Part shown: piece by piece, positions 32,801 to 43,254 of the stretch
Layout of the letters: the number at the start of each line of letters is the position of its first letter
Position numbering within the stretch: position 1 is the stretch's first letter
DNA from: Dromiciops gliroides
Taxonomy: Eukaryota > Chordata > Mammalia > Microbiotheria > Microbiotheriidae
NCBI RefSeq assembly: GCF_019393635.1
Contig: NC_057861.1
Location: 79,057,327 to 79,121,326 of the forward strand
DNA: 64,000 nucleotides
Reading direction: 5' to 3'
The notes under the pieces: generated by a model
The model's database searches: none
Seen by the model: the letters and a program-made list of their open reading frames with translations, nothing else
What the model was told of the DNA's origin: nothing
Made by a program: the position numbers and the translations under genes

Positions 32801-35800
32801 GTGAGCCACCTTACCCTCTGCTCCCCACAGATATAAAGTACTTGGCCTCTGTGCTTCCACCGGACACGGACCCTGCATTCTTTGAACACCTGCAGGGACT
32901 AGACTGCTCTGGGGTGACTGTTCGGGCACAACCTGAAGGCTCCCTCGCCTTTGCCCATGTGAGTGTGCCCAACCCTGGGTTGGGGGGCGGGGAGGAGAAA
33001 GTGAATTAGAACTCACAGTCTCAGCTCAAGGGAGGTTCTGACGCACCTCATCCTCCTCTTGCTCCAGGTACCGCTACTCTGCGTGTCTGGGCCTCTCCTC
33101 CTAGTGCAGCTCCTGGAGACACCCCTGCTCTGCCTCATCAACTATGCCAGGTGGGGACTGAGGAGACAGACCCAGCCCCCTCCCCCCACCTTTGGGGGCA
33201 GGAGGGTCCAAGGGAGAGGTGGGAGCCCCTTCCTCACACATGCTTTATTGCCTCCTCCAGCCTCGTGGCCACGAACGCAGCTCGGCTGCGCCTGATTGCA
33301 GGGCCAGAGAAGCGGCTGCTGGAGATGGGGCTGCGGCGGGCACAGGGCCCTGATGGGGGCCTCACAGCCTCCACCTACAGCTATCTGGGCGGTGAGGACC
33401 CATCTCCCCAGCCTCCCCCAGTAGTGCCCTAGAACCCCTGGCTGTATCCCCACCCCACCCCACTTCCCTCTGCCCCCTGTAACTTGCTAGGCCCTGAAAG
33501 CCCTGCACTGCTAACCTGGAGTCCTAGCCCAGGGCTTCTTAAACTTGTTCCACTCATGACCCCTTTTTGCCCAAGAAATTTCTATGAGACCCCAAGAATA
33601 TAGGTGTAGAAAATAGGTATATATAGCTTTTTACTGTAGTCAAACTTTTCACAACCCCCACATTCAGTTCCCCACAGTTTAAGGAGCTTTGATCTAGAAC
33701 CTAAAACCCCAGCTGGAAGGAACCTTAAAGTTTGCCTAGTCCAACCTGCTTATTTTACTAGCGCTCTCTCTCTCTCTCTCTCTCTCGTTTTTGGCCAGGC
33801 AACGAGGGTTAAGTGACTTGCCCAGGGTCACACAGCTAGTAAGTGTCAAGTGTCTGAGGCTGGATTTGAACTCAGGTCCTCCTGACTCCAGGGCCGGTGC
33901 TTTATCCACTGCGCCACCTAGCTGCCCCCAAACCTGCTTATTTTACAAATGAGAAATTGGTGCCCTAGAGCCTCTTACTGTATCACAGCCCTCCTCCCCC
34001 AGACCCACCTCCCTTAGTACTTGAGAGGCAGCACCGTACAAAGGAAAGAACTCTGGCTCTGGAGTCAGGAGAGCCGGGTTCAAATGATGCCTCTGAGACA
34101 TTACTGGTGTGAGCTTGGAGAAGTCATTGAGCTTCATTAGGTCTCTGGTCAGCCACTAAGTAGGAAGACCCCGGCCCTGTAGTGCGCTCTGCTCTGGATG
34201 TGCCTTTGGTAGCCTCCAAGTCCCTTATTTCCCTCCTTCACTGCCTGGCATGGCTTTTCTCTGATCCTCTCTCCTGCCCTGCCCCGGTTTAGGCTTTGAC
34301 AGCAGCAGTAACGTGTTGGCTGGGCAGCTGCGAGGGGTGCCCGTAGCCGGCACCCTGGCTCACTCCTTTGTCACCTCCTTCTCTGGCTCTGAGCAGCCCC
34401 AGGTCCCGGTCAGTGTAGTCCTCAGGAGGCTGGGGTGAGGTGGGGAGCCCGGAGCCCTCGGCCCCTAGGCCCTTTCCCTTATTCCCAGGTTTTCCCTTGG
34501 AGCTCAGCCTCACCCCCTATTCTCCTCCCAAACCCCTACCCTGAGGCCCCATCTCCTTTCCGGTCCCCATCTACATCTCTTGTCCCAATCCCAGTTCCTC
34601 TGCCCTTCCCCAGCCCCTTTTACTAATGAGGAGACTGAGGACCAAAGAGAGGAAGGATTTTTCAAAGGTACAGTGTGGAAGAATCCCAGCCTCCCAAAAC
34701 ATATAGGCCCAGACTGTTCCCTTGCCACCATGGATTGCCCATCTTCCCAGCTCAGTTCCCGATCCTCCAGTCTCCCCTGTCTGTCTCCCCCAGATGCTGG
34801 CTCCAGCATCTGGGCAAGGTCCTCCCAGGGACCTCTCCAGCCTTGCTGAGTCTTGGCTAAGCAGAGTGTGTGAGTGCCTAGGCCTTCCGGCAGAAGAGCC
34901 ACACGCTGGAGAAAGGTCTGCCTTTGTGGCCTATGCTCTCGCCTTCCCCCAAGCCTTCCAGGGGCTGCTGGACTCCTATTGTGTCATGCGGTGAGCCGGC
35001 AGGGTGGGAGCTGGAGGAGGAAAGGGCCTTCTTCAGCAGCAGGGGCTGGGGACTGCCCTCCAGGACACAGAGGGAACAACCTCCTCCCTTTCTCTCCCCC
35101 CCCAAACCCCACCCCCCTAGGAGTGGCCTGCCCAATTTCCTGGCCGTGACCTTGGCACTGGCAGAGCTGGGCTACCAGGCAGTGGGTGTGCGTCTGGACA
35201 GCGGAGATCTCCTGCAGCAGGCCCAGGAAATCCGAAGCGTTTTCCGCAACTGTGCCTCACAGTGAGCGCTAAGCTTTGAAGGGGATCTTGGTGCAATTGC
35301 AGGGAGGGGAGTTGGGGAAAGAACTGACTCCTGTGAAGAAGCCTGAGGCAGGAAATGTGACTTATACAGTAGGGGTGGTGGGGGATATGACTAATGGGGA
35401 GTGTCATGGCTGGGGAGGTTGCAGGGTGCTTTTAATGGGGAGAGAGAGATTGGGGCCAGGGAGGGAGATGACTCTTGTAGGGACTCATCCCAGGAAGGTA
35501 AGAGGTCTCTGTAGTTTGGTAATCAGGCAACAGTTAAGCTATATTAGGAGACCAGTGCCCGGGAGGTCAGAGAATTGGGGCAAGGAGGAGCAGACCTGAC
35601 CCTAGGCAGTGAAGGATGGGTCTGAGGAATGATAAAGGGGCCCATGAGTGTGAGAGCCTTCTTTCCATCAACCAGCCTGTCAGTGACATAAAAATGGCGA
35701 AAAAAAGCATTTACTAAGTACTCACTCTGTCCTTAATAAGCCTTAATTAAGCACCTTCTATGTGTCAAGCACTGTGGTAAGCGTTGGGGGTATGTCTGCA

Positions 35801-38385
35801 AGATCTGAAAGAGTCCCTGCCTCAAGGAGATTACCCCTAGGCAGCTAGGTGGCACAGTGGATAGAGTGCAGGGCCTACAGTCAGGAAGACCTGACTTCAA
35901 AACCATCTTCAGACACTTCCTGCTGTGTGACCCTGGGCAAGTCATTTAACCTCTGTCAGTCTCAGTTTCTTCCACTGTCAAAAAGGAATAGTAGCACCTA
36001 TAAGGGTGGTTATGAGGGTCCCGTACTTAGCACCATGACTTAAGCAATAGATGCTTCTTCTTCTTCCCCCATTCTAATGGGGGCAACAGCACATATGTGG
36101 GGGAGTGGTTGCCCAGAAAGATTGTTTGGGTTTGAAAAATTACAGGGATGAGTGGATCTGTAGAATAGATGGCCACGGCTTTTTCAGTAACAATAGTAGT
36201 CATGATTTGTATCCCCCCTTTTACAATTGAGGAAACTTGAACCAACAGGTTAAGTGACTTGCCCAGGGTAACCCAGCTAGTAAGTATCCAAAACCAGATT
36301 TGAACTCGAGTCTTCCTGCCTCTAGGCCTAGCCCTCTATCCACTGTATCCACCGCAAAACTGAGAGTTGGCTAGGAAGAAGTAAACCTGGCTGGTGTAGG
36401 GTGATAGGGAGAGGCTGGGCCTAGGCCTGCCTGTTGATTTGTTCTGGGGGAGGAGAACTGGAAGACATTTGAGAGATCATCTATTCAAGCCTCCTTATTT
36501 CACCGATGAGGAAGTGAAGGTTTTGAGGGGAAAGGAGTGAATGGCCCAAGGCCACACAGAGAGGGGCAAGGGCCAGAGCTCAACTCTAGGATCCTTGTCT
36601 CAGTAACTCTGGGGCACTATGAGGGTCTATTCTACAAAGGAGGGGCTTATGGTCTTGTGTCTTCTCCCCTAAAGTTTCCAAGTGCCCTGGCTGGAGGCCC
36701 TGCCCATCGCTGTGAGCAACAACATAGATGAGGAGGTGTTGACCCGGCTGGCTCAGAAGGTCTGAGTGGGAATGGGAGTGGTGGGAGGTGGGGGCGGGTA
36801 TGAGACTGTCAGGACCCTGGACTGGAGGTGGCACAGGGCCTACATCCAGTCAGGGAGTAGGGTTGGTTGCAGGGAGGGGGACGCAGGAGGTGGCTGCCTC
36901 AGGTCCTGGGGGGCTCCAGGCCTCCCATTCCCTCTCATCCTTCCCCTGCAGGACAGTGAGGTGAATCTCATTGGCATCGGCACCAGTGTAGTCACGTGTC
37001 CCCTGCAGCCTTCCCTTGGCTGTGTCTACAAGGTCAGTGAAGGAGGGCAGACAGTGTGGGAGGGGGGCACAGATGGATGGAGATGGGACACGGGGGTCAG
37101 TGTTGCCCTTGTTCTCGCAGCTGGTGTCTGTGAGAGGGCAGCCAAGGAGGAAGCTGACTGAGGACTCTGAGAAGCAGACTCTGCCTGGGAGCAAAGCAGC
37201 CTATCGGCTGTACAGCCCAGAAGGTGAGGGCTGCCCTAGCTGCCCACCCTCCTTCCTCTCCCCCGACCCTGAACGACCTTCCCTGCCCAAGGAGGCAGCA
37301 CATACCTCCTCTGCAGAGGTTGCTGGGCTATATACTGCCCTGGTAACTCTGGGTAAGTCAATCAGCCATTCCTCAAACTCACAGACCACAGGATATCTAA
37401 CTTGCCTTCTAAGTCACTCAGAGTCCTGTGAGCCGTGTCCCCGAGCTTTGCCTCTGCCTCCCCGTGCTGGCCAGGGAGGGAGGGAATTGGCAGCCAGTTT
37501 CCCCATTCTGATGTCTCCCAGGAGCCCCAATTCTGGACCTGCTGCAGCTGGAAGAGGAGCAGGCCCCCCAGGCTGGGCAGGAGCTGAGGGCGTGGCGCCT
37601 GGATGTATGGGGAGGTGACTGCAGAAGCCTGACCCTCACTCCTGCCTCCGTGGAGCCTCTGCTCAGAGTCTACTTCCGCCTGGGCCAGGTGACCTCCAAA
37701 CAGGAGCCCCATCCCTGCCCTACCAGCCCATGGGTCAAAGGTCATGGGGTATAGGGCACTGTTGTTTCTTGACCCTCCGCTTTCATGCGTCCATCCCTTT
37801 TCTTGTCTTTTAGGGTCAGACTTTCCAACTGCCAAAACCCTCCAGCTTTTGCTCCTGGGGTTTCCTCTCTGCTTTCTTCAAACGATTTCTAATTTATCAT
37901 TCTTCTCTTGCCCCCAAATCTGAAGACTTCCCTTCTTCCCTTCTCCCTATTTCCAGATTTGTGAACCCATTCCCTCCCTGGCAGAGTCTCGAGCCTTGGC
38001 ACAGAAGTCCCTGAGCTGCCTCAGCTCATCTCACAAGCGACTGGAGAATCCTGAGCCCTACCAGGTATGTGACACCCTCTCCAAAATCTCCCCTTCTGGG
38101 GAAGATCTCACCAAGTGAGAGATTTTCCCCATTTCCTCTTCCCCTCCAGTCTGTGGCTTAGATAGGAGATTCCCCTGTTTCCACCCTCCCATTCCCTTCT
38201 AATCCCCTAGGTTTGGGGGCATGGGGGAGGGAGGTGAAGGGGGTTGGCCCGCTCCTGCCTGGGGCCCATTTGGTCTGGGATCTTGAGCACCACCTATCTC
38301 CTCATCCCTCCCTTAGGTGGCACTTTCTGAGAAGTTGCATGCCCTGCTGGAGAACCTGGCCCAGAGCAGCCAGGAGGGCCCCTGA
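28935..38385 (+). CDS. NAPRT: Nicotinate phosphoribosyltransferase
   Basis: Joins nicotinic acid to PRPP with ATP hydrolysis to give nicotinate mononucleotide, the first step of the Preiss-Handler route to NAD, in the cytosol. Thirteen coding exons: 28935-29181, 32831-32958, 33068-33150, 33261-33391, 34293-34408, 34794-34990, 35121-35261, 36675-36759, 36952-37032, 37121-37223, 37522-37688, 37957-38064, 38317-38385. All have GT/AG borders and compatible phases, giving 1656 bases and 551 residues (human 538). The protein follows human NAPRT end to end: N-terminal [15 protein letters not shown] (23-37), catalytic His220 in AGTLAHSF (human His213), VRLDSGDL (324-331) with Arg325 equivalent to human Arg318, and GIGTSVVTC (384-392). 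The N terminus is seven residues longer than human. Nothing suggests loss of function. Confidence 0.97.
29190..29340 (+). repeat. C-rich hexamer-like minisatellite in NAPRT intron 1
   Basis: Imperfect repetition of CCCGAC / CCCGAG / CCCTAA units, about 20 copies, inside the CpG island directly after the exon 1 donor. The complementary strand has many GGG runs at short spacing. Confidence 0.85.
30165..30930 (-). mobile_element. L2 LINE 3' region, antisense
   Basis: cctcaagaagctcatagtct, gatgggattttagctggtca, gagagaattccaggcatggg and ggttaccaagggccttgacc follow antisense L2 in order over about 750 bases. In NAPRT intron 1. Confidence 0.75.
31501..31655 (+). mobile_element. WSINE1-like SINE, sense
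   Basis: Flanked by the 16-base repeat aaaaggccagcttggg. Complete with an A/G tail of about 24 bases. The close match of the flanks points to a recent insertion. Confidence 0.95.
31690..31955 (-). mobile_element. MIR-type SINE, antisense
   Basis: cactatgtgccaggccctgt, tttgatcctcataataaccc and cagttgaggaaaatgaagg follow MIR across its whole length. Confidence 0.7.
32014..32159 (-). mobile_element. WSINE1-like SINE, antisense
   Basis: Flanked by gagtttatctttt / cagtttatctttt. It has TTTTTAG before the body, but the donor-like core is changed to ATAAGT. In NAPRT intron 1. Confidence 0.94.
32405..32640 (+). mobile_element. MIR/THER-type tRNA SINE
   Basis: Head aagctaggtaacacagtgga, then a CORE-like tail with cctcccagggttgtgagcat and tgctttgcagctatataaaa. 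Confidence 0.6.
32740..32797. repeat. (CA)n microsatellite
   Basis: About 28 uninterrupted CA units ending 33 bases before the acceptor of NAPRT exon 2; likely polymorphic. Confidence 0.97.
33530..33691. mobile_element. Short hAT-type DNA transposon (MITE)
   Basis: Starts cagggcttcttaaacttg and ends cagtttaaggagctttg, near-perfect inverted termini. The right flank atctagaa fits the NTCTAGAN target. Same family as 24044-24352. In NAPRT intron 4. Confidence 0.75.
33759..33930 (-). mobile_element. WSINE1-like SINE, antisense, with (CT)n tail
   Basis: Flanked by the perfect 16-base repeat aacctgcttattttac (33743-33758 and 33931-33946). The former poly(A) tail is now a (CT)n tract at 33763-33786, followed by tttttggccag. 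The body contains ctagtaagtg. Lies in NAPRT intron 4. Confidence 0.95.
34293..34408 (+). CDS. NAPRT: NAPRT exon 5 (catalytic histidine)
   Basis: Encodes [20 protein letters not shown] followed by [13 protein letters not shown]. His220 is the residue phosphorylated during ATP-coupled catalysis in this family. The chosen donor GTCAGT gives SEQPQVP joined to MLAPASG of exon 6, as in human SEVPPDPMLAPAAG. Confidence 0.93.
35121..35261 (+). CDS. NAPRT: NAPRT exon 7 (PRPP/substrate-binding segment)
   Basis: Encodes [20 protein letters not shown] then [10 protein letters not shown], the conserved substrate-contact loop, with Arg325. The exon ends with CA, completed by T36675 to His348, where human has Gln. 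Donor GTGAGC. Confidence 0.93.
35660..36400. repeat. Old repeat cluster in NAPRT intron 7
   Basis: Antisense L2 3' end at about 35740-35830 (attaagcaccttctatgtgt), MAR1/THER-type SINE in + orientation at 35838-36020, and an antisense MIR copy at about 36180-36350 (acaattgaggaaacttgaac, cagctagtaagtatccaaaa). The next stretch, about 36430-36600, is another MIR-type remnant. Confidence 0.65.
36952..37032 (+). CDS. NAPRT: NAPRT exon 9 (phosphate-binding loop)
   Basis: Encodes [16 protein letters not shown] and [11 protein letters not shown]; the GIGT loop is the phosphate-contact motif of the phosphoribosyltransferase barrel. Phase 0 at both ends; donor GTCAGT. Confidence 0.93.
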
Positions 38386-38505
38386 GGTTGGAAGGGAGCC
38401 TTGCATCCAAGAAACCTAATTGCTCTGTCTGAGTTCCAAGGCCCCAGTTTGGGGGATGGGGGTTGGGGTGGGAATCTCCCCTTGGACCCCCCTCTGTAAA
38501 GCCAC

Positions 38506-38511
38506 ACTAAA
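38506..38511 (+). terminator. NAPRT: NAPRT probable variant poly(A) signal ACTAAA
   Basis: No AATAAA or ATTAAA is seen in the 300 bases after the stop. ACTAAA, a known weak variant, stands 121 bases after the stop and is followed by a T/G-rich stretch (ttggttctttttgatgg) suitable as a downstream element. Confidence 0.5.
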
Positions 38512-38519
38512 GTATTGGT

Positions 38520-39430
38520 TCTTTTTGATGGATGGATCCTTAAAGTTCATTGCTAGAGGGGAAGGGCAGGGTGGCTGGGCCACCCCTCCATGATCTCCAA
38601 GGTCATCTAAGCCAAACCCATAGCCCGGCCCATATCTCCTCTTCAATTTCCCTGAAAAAGGGTCATCCAGCCTCCTGTTGAACCTCTCCCCAACCTCACT
38701 AGCTGCAGATCTGACATTAACAAGACTAACATCCTCAAGGCAGGATGGGGTGGGGCAGGCAAGGGGACAGGCATTGTCAATAGGAACCCCTTTACCTGGA
38801 TATATCATGAAAGTACTGGCGGTAACCTGGCTTAGAACTTAGCATTTTAGAGGGGAATAGAGGAAGGAAAGAGAAAGAGGAAAACAAATTGGTGCTAGGA
38901 AAAGAGAGGAAAGAAAGTAGGTGTTGAGCAGAGAGCAGGAAAGACATGAGCAGCGCAGTGACAGAAATGGGCAAGGCCGGTCCAGAGATGGTTTGCCTGG
39001 GGTGTGATTTGAGTTGGAGTTAGGTTGTAGACAGCCTCAGATGTCAGGATGAGCACTTAAGAATTGATTCAGTGGGCAACAGGGAACCCTCTGGGGATGG
39101 AGAGCAAGAGGGAGGGATGAGGAGATAGGTGGAGCTCAAGACCCCAGACCAAATATTAAGAATATTAGGGAGCATGAGACATTTATCTGGGAGAGCGAGG
39201 GGAACAGTAAGTACATCGCTGGATTTAATGTCAGAAAATCTGCATTCAAAACCGGGTTCCTTCACTTATTGTGCATGTAATTTTGAGCAAGACAACTTTT
39301 CCACACCTTAGTTTCTTCATCTGTAATAAACAAACAAAAAAAAAGGAGTTGGATTAGGTGACCTCCAAAGGAGCTTCTAGCTTGAAATTCATGATCCTCC
39401 AATGTATCCTTTGTCCTGAATTAGGATAAG
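38520..39430. other. NAPRT downstream flank
   Basis: Mostly unrecognised; old L2-like (38990-39120) and MIR-type (39200-39400) wording can be made out. No gene. Confidence 0.45.
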
Positions 39431-39700
39431 CCAAATCAACAAGCATTTCAGTGCCTACTTTGTGCCAGGCACCGTGCTAAGCTCTGAGAACAAAAGACAA
39501 AAGACAGTCTTTGCCCTTAAGAAAGTCACAGTCTAATGGAGGGGATGGGGGCATGTGGGTAGCACAATGGATAGAGTGGCAGACCTAGGGTCAGGAACTC
39601 ATCTTCCTCCATTCAGATCTGGTCGCAGACGCTTACTAGGTGTGTGAACTCCGTTTGCCTCAGTTTCCTCCTCTGTAAAATGATCATTCTTTTGTGGATT
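39430..39700. repeat. L2 3' end (antisense) followed by MAR1-type SINE
   Basis: caagcatttcagtgcctact to gaaagtcacagtctaatgga is antisense L2. The following gggtagcacaatggatagag to cctcctctgtaaaatgatca is a 3'-shortened MAR1 SINE. Confidence 0.65.
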
Positions 39701-40329
39701 CTCTCCAACTTGTCAATGTCTTTCCCAAAATGGGACCCTCAGAACTAAACACAGTAACCTAGACATCTGATCTGGGCCTGGGCCTGTGGGACTCTCATTC
39801 CCCTCATTTTGGAAGCTCTGCTTCTCCTGGTGCATTTTGAGATCACTTCTTTTTTTTTTTTTTTTGGCTGCCAAACCAGCTTTTGATTCAGGGAGCTTGA
39901 AGAACACGAAATCCCCCAGGGCTGTCTCATAGTCACTGTGTTCTTAGCCAATTTCTGAGTTCAATCAAAGAAAGCCAAATACACATTCAAGAAACCTTTC
40001 ATCTCTAAACGAGTTGGACACACATTTCAGTGGGACCGGGTTAAGGAGCTGATACCCCTGAGTATCACAAGTGGGAGGACAGTTTCAGACCTGGAAGAGA
40101 TGTTAGGATTCTTTCTAGTCCAAACCAGTCCTACAGAGGAGGAAACTGCTCCCACCCCTCCTCACAGTCATGGCCCTGGGGGTGCAGAGTAAGGGGAACA
40201 GAGGGAACAGAGTATGACTTAAGTATTTGGTTACAGCTTGACTCACACTTCATTGTGTAGCCCAAGGAGGGAGTAACCCAACACTCTCCAAACCCAGTCG
40301 ATCTTTGTGCTTCCTTGGTGGTATTCAGA

Positions 40330-40425
40330 CATTTTCAGTTGGATTTGAATCTTCTTGACCCCATTCGGGATTTTTTTTGGCAAAGATACTGAAGTGGCTG
40401 CCATTTCCTTCTCCAGCTCATAATC
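40330..40425 (-). mobile_element. MAR1-type SINE tail, antisense
   Basis: gacatttt, cttgaccccattcgggattt and gccatttccttctccagctc are the complement of the MAR1 3' half (which reads ...aaaccccaaatggggtca...). Confidence 0.75.
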
Positions 40426-40480
40426 CTAACCCTCATTCTGTCCTCTTTGCCTCAGTCAGTCCCTGCCTGGATTCACTTTT

Positions 40481-40623
40481 TTTTTTTTTTAGGCAATTGG
40501 GGTTAAGTGACTTGCCCAGGGTCACACAGCTAGTAAGTATTAAGTGTCTGAGGCCAGATTTGAACTCAGGTCCTCCTGACTCCAGGGCCGGTGCTCTATC
40601 CACTGCGCCACCTACTGCCCCCC
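40481..40623 (-). mobile_element. WSINE1-like SINE, antisense
   Basis: Perfect 12-base flanks ggattcactttt at 40469-40480 and 40624-40635. TTTTTTAG tail and ctagtaagta core are present. Confidence 0.95.
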
Positions 40624-40999
40624 GGATTCACTTTTGATTACAGAGGACTTGGGAACAAACTTCTTTGTATAAGTGAAGTTACTAGCCTGTTCATTGGATA
40701 AATGGGGTCCTCTGGGTGTCCCGGCGATTGCTTCCCTGAAAACACTGTTTCTGGCTAGTTAGCTGACACAGTTTATTTGTTGTCTTGCTATTTCCCCTTG
40801 AAAATTCCTCTGGGGCTCGGTCTCCTTGCAAAAGAACCTGAGGCCCAGAGAGCAAAAGTAACTCACCCTTGGAGGGCCTCCTTGAGGTCTCCAGTACTGA
40901 TTGCATCACTGAGGGGGAGACTCTACGGGAAGAAATAAGTCAGGAAGTCTCCCTGGAGAGGTGAATCAAGAAAGAAGCTGAACAAGGAAAGAGATTAGG

Positions 41000-41520
41000 T
41001 GGTTCCTGAAGGTTGGGAGTGGGCCAGCTCCCAGAAGGAGCCACATGCCCCACTCCACTGAACAGTGAAAAATATAAAGGCTATACTTGGATTTAAAAAG
41101 TCAACAGTATAATGGGGGTGGGGGTGGGGACAGCAGGTGTGGTTAGCCATGGAGAAAAGCCACCTCATGGGGAGCCGGCCTGGGATTTTTAGTGGACAGC
41201 AAATCATCTGGAGTCAGCTGTGTGAAACCGCAGTTATCAAAAGCCCAATTCAATTGCAGACGGTGTTATAGGAGGCAGAGTGCCCTCAACTATGCCTCCG
41301 TGGTTACAGATGAAGTAGTAAACTGCATCTATAGAGGACAGTTCCACTCTGGGAATTCCACCAGTGAAATCACAGGTCCAGCCCAACAAAATACTGTCCG
41401 AGGCTAAGGGGGGTGGGGAGTGGGATGGTAACTCCTGCTGTGTAGTATTCTGCTGGAGAATTCCGGGTGCCACAATTTAGAACAGAGAGGGTGACCCAGG
41501 TGGGGAGAAAAATGGCTACG
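41000..41520. other. Unassigned intergenic stretch
   Basis: Not assignable to a repeat family by eye. Short open frames on both strands show no family resemblance. Confidence 0.35.
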
Positions 41521-41524
41521 AGCA

Positions 41525-41690
41525 TATAAGAGGTTGAAGGAAACACTTCAGGTGCTGGAGGGAGTGCACTTGAGAGTTCTCTTCAAGTACCCAAAGACAG
41601 GATTAGGCTTGTTCTGCTTGGCCCAGGGAGCAACACAGGGAAGTTACAGAGGCAGGATTCAGTTCAGTGTGAGAAAACACTTGAATAATT
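41525..41690 (+). mobile_element. L3/CR1 LINE 3' fragment
   Basis: gattaggcttgttctgcttg and agaggcaggattcagttcag follow the L3 3' region ('...gcagatttaggcttgatg...'). Confidence 0.6.
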
Positions 41691-42266
41691 GTTGTTCATT
41701 CATTCATTTCAGTCGGATCCCACTGTTTGTGACCCCATCTGGGGTTTTCTTGGTAGAGATACTGGAGTGGTTTGCCATTTCCTTCTCCAGCTCATTTTAC
41801 AGATAAGGAGGGAAGCTAGGTGGCTCAGTGGCTAGAGCACTGACCCTGAAGTTGGGTGGACCTGAATTCAAATTTGGCCTCAGACACTTACTAGCTGTGT
41901 GACTCTAGGCAAGTCACTTAACTCCAATTGCCTTAAACATCTGGGGCCGTCTCCAGTTGACCTGATCTATATCTTGCCACGGACCCAGATGGCTCTGGAG
42001 GGGAGAGTGAGGCTGATGACTGCACAGCCTTGTCTCACTTAAATCCAATTCACTGCAAGTCATGACATAACTTCCCTATGTCATGGGACTCTCCAAGAAC
42101 GAGGACCACCAACAACAAACAACAGATGAGGAAACTGAGGCAAACGGGTTTAAGTGACTTGCCCAGGGTCACACAGCTAGTAAGTGTTTGAGGCTGGATT
42201 TGAACTCAAGAAGATGAGCCTTCCTGATTCCAGGCCTGGAGCTCTATCCATTGTGCCACCTAGCTG
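41690..42266 (-). mobile_element. MAR1-type SINE, antisense, split by a second SINE
   Basis: 3' half at 41690-41808, 5' half at 42122-42266, together a full MAR1. Between them lies a sense SINE of another type, bounded by acagataagg / acagatgagg. Confidence 0.85.
41809..42121 (+). mobile_element. Long tRNA-derived SINE with 'gatggctctggagg' tail
   Basis: tRNA head aagctaggtggctcagtggc and B-box region, then an unrelated 180-base tail (gacctgatctatatcttgcc, tgcacagccttgtctcactt, gggactctccaagaacgagg) ending in (CAACAA)n. The second copy is antisense at 51606-51914. Confidence 0.8.
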
Positions 42267-42932
42267 GATAATTAGTGTTGTCCGAAAGTGAAATAGCTTA
42301 CCTTCCCTTCTACCCCCAGCCCATCTGCCAGGGCTTTAGGAAGAGAAACCCTTACCTGAATCCCCTCTTTTACGATTCTGACAAGTGATCATTGGTTCTC
42401 AGTAGAAGACTCCACCACTTCCCAAGGGTCTTTTCTACTTCTGGACAGCAAAGTTAACTTCCACCCATTGCTCCTAGTTCCGACCTTTAGAGCTAAACAG
42501 AGCAAGTCTCCCTCTTCTGTGGTCGAAGTACTTAAAAACTCAGACACCTATTGTGCCCTCCCTGAGTCTTCCCTTTTCCAGGTTCTCCAATAAATCCTCT
42601 TTTGGCCTGACCTCAAGGGCCCTCAACATCTTGGTTGCCCTACTCTGGATGGTCTATACTTTCATCATGTCCTTTCTAAAATATCACAACCAGTACTGAC
42701 TATGAGGTTCCACATATGGTCTGATCAGGATAGAGCATACCAGAATTATCACCTCCTTTGTTCTTCATAGTGCAACTTAAAAGTACACTAGCTTTCTATG
42801 ACCATCATTACACTTTGAATCATATTCAGCTTATAGTCCACTAAAACCAACAGATCTTTTTTTTTTTCTTTCTGAAAAACTGCTGTCTTCAGAAGAAATG
42901 TCTTCTCCATTTCATTTATGAAGTTGATTTTT

Positions 42933-43077
42933 TTTTTTTTTAGTGAGGCAATTGGGGTTAAGTGACTTGCCCAGGGTCACACAGCTAGTAAGTATTAAGT
43001 GTCTGAGGCCGGATTTGAACTCAGGTACTCCTGACTCCAGGGCCAGTGCTCTATCCACTGTGCCACCTAGCTGCCCC
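42933..43077 (-). mobile_element. WSINE1-like SINE, antisense (first of a tandem pair)
   Basis: Flanked by tgaagttgattttt at 42919-42932 and 43078-43091. Body nearly identical to the family consensus, with a TTTTTTAG tail and ctagtaagta core. Confidence 0.96.
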
Positions 43078-43092
43078 TGAAGTTGATTTTTT

Positions 43093-43254
43093 GTGGGGGT
43101 TTTTTTGTTGTTTTTTCCTTTGGTGAGGCAATTGGGGTTAAGTGACTTGCCCAGGGTCACACAGCTAGTAAGTAAGTGTCTGAAGACAGATTTGAACTCA
43201 GGTCCTCCTGTACCCAGGGCCAATGCTCTATCTACTACACTACCTAGCTGCCCC
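43093..43254 (-). mobile_element. WSINE1-like SINE, antisense (second of a tandem pair)
   Basis: Shares the flank tgaagttgattttt, present again at 43255-43268. Its body is more diverged than its neighbour's, and its tail is T/G-mixed. Confidence 0.95.
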
